From: Actinomycetes bacterium
GTDB lineage: Bacteria > Actinomycetota > Actinomycetes > Actinomycetales > Beutenbergiaceae
Length of the DNA: 5,181 nucleotides
Reading direction: 5' to 3'
Assembly: GCA_021793935.1 (NCBI GenBank)
Contig: JAJYRV010000174.1
Span: forward strand, 1-5,181
Part shown: positions 5,018 to 5,181 of the stretch, piece after piece
Layout of the letters: the number at the start of each line of letters is the position of its first letter
How positions within the stretch are numbered: the stretch's first letter is position 1
The notes under the pieces: generated by a model
Seen by the model: only the letters and a program-made list of their open reading frames with translations
What the model was told of the DNA's origin: nothing
The model's database searches: none
Translations under genes and position numbers: made by a program

Positions 5018-5181
5018 TTGACGAGCATCTCCGGGCAGGTTGGACGGCTGAAGCAAGCAGCGATCGATGCGGCGATGCGTCGAGGTGGGTACCGAGCTGA
5101 CGGTGATAGCTATCTGTCTATCCAACTTCCGGACTATGGGGTAGTGACTCGCCCAGGAGAAGATGGCCTTGGCGGGGGCAT
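5018..5181 (+). CDS. Hypothetical protein, partial (C-terminus outside window)
   Basis: An open frame starts at TTG 5018-5020 and continues without a stop for 54 codons to the right edge. AGGAG (5008-5012) stands 5 bases before the TTG, and an extended -10 lies about 50 bp further up. The visible N-terminus begins MTSISGQVGRLKQAAIDAAM, probably a short amphipathic helix, followed by RRGGYRADGDSYLSIQLPDYGVV and a Gly-rich stretch. There is no signal peptide, membrane helix or recognised motif. An in-frame GTG at 4970 would add 16 residues but has no ribosome binding site. It is divergent from the AI-2E gene. I do not recognise the family. The support is the open frame, start signals and plausible protein composition, so it could still be a chance frame. 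Confidence 0.55.
   Translation, partial: MTSISGQVGRLKQAAIDAAMRRGGYRADGDSYLSIQLPDYGVVTRPGEDGLGGG

Noticed and set aside
4898..5125. 75-codon minus-strand open frame upstream of the AI-2E gene
   Set aside because: It starts with TTG without a properly spaced binding site, covers the predicted promoters of both flanking genes and has no motif; the plus-strand frame at 5018 has better start signals.

Overview
The window looks like a piece of chromosome from a high-GC Gram-positive bacterium (Actinobacteria). The main reason is a clear mycothiol S-conjugate amidase, since mycothiol is an actinobacterial thiol. The gene order small membrane protein - mca - DUF4307 - greA also matches a conserved actinobacterial cluster; in Mycobacterium tuberculosis the same genes are Rv1083, Rv1082 (mca), Rv1081c and Rv1080c (greA). 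I cannot fix the genus. Base composition is evenly GC-rich, and nothing suggests recent horizontal transfer: I see no transposase, integrase, tRNA, rRNA or CRISPR array.

Layout, left to right. Positions 1-265 (minus) hold the start of a small single-pass membrane protein cut by the window edge. It sits one base after mca (267-1124, minus), so the two are probably co-transcribed. An 85-bp divergent promoter region with nested inverted repeats (about 1125-1209) separates mca from a DUF4307 membrane protein (1210-1623, plus). greA (1739-2221, plus) follows in the same direction behind a 115-bp gap with its own likely promoter. greA converges, across only 29 bp, on ilvA (threonine ammonia-lyase with an ACT domain, 2251-3462, minus). 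Upstream of ilvA on the same strand is a large AI-2E-family membrane transporter (3560-4861, minus). The 97-bp gap between them has a strong GC hairpin. Positions 4862-5017 are a divergent intergenic region, and a new plus-strand reading frame begins near 5018 and runs off the right edge.

Functionally these are housekeeping genes: thiol-dependent detoxification (Mca), rescue of backtracked RNA polymerase (GreA), isoleucine biosynthesis or threonine breakdown (IlvA) and a transport-type membrane protein. They do not form one pathway. I found no convincing new biological system. The points worth a second look are regulatory: a 13-bp repeat ahead of two neighbouring genes, the mca/DUF4307 operator-like palindromes, two competing starts for ilvA, a probable leaderless start for the AI-2E gene, and an unidentified gene at the right edge.
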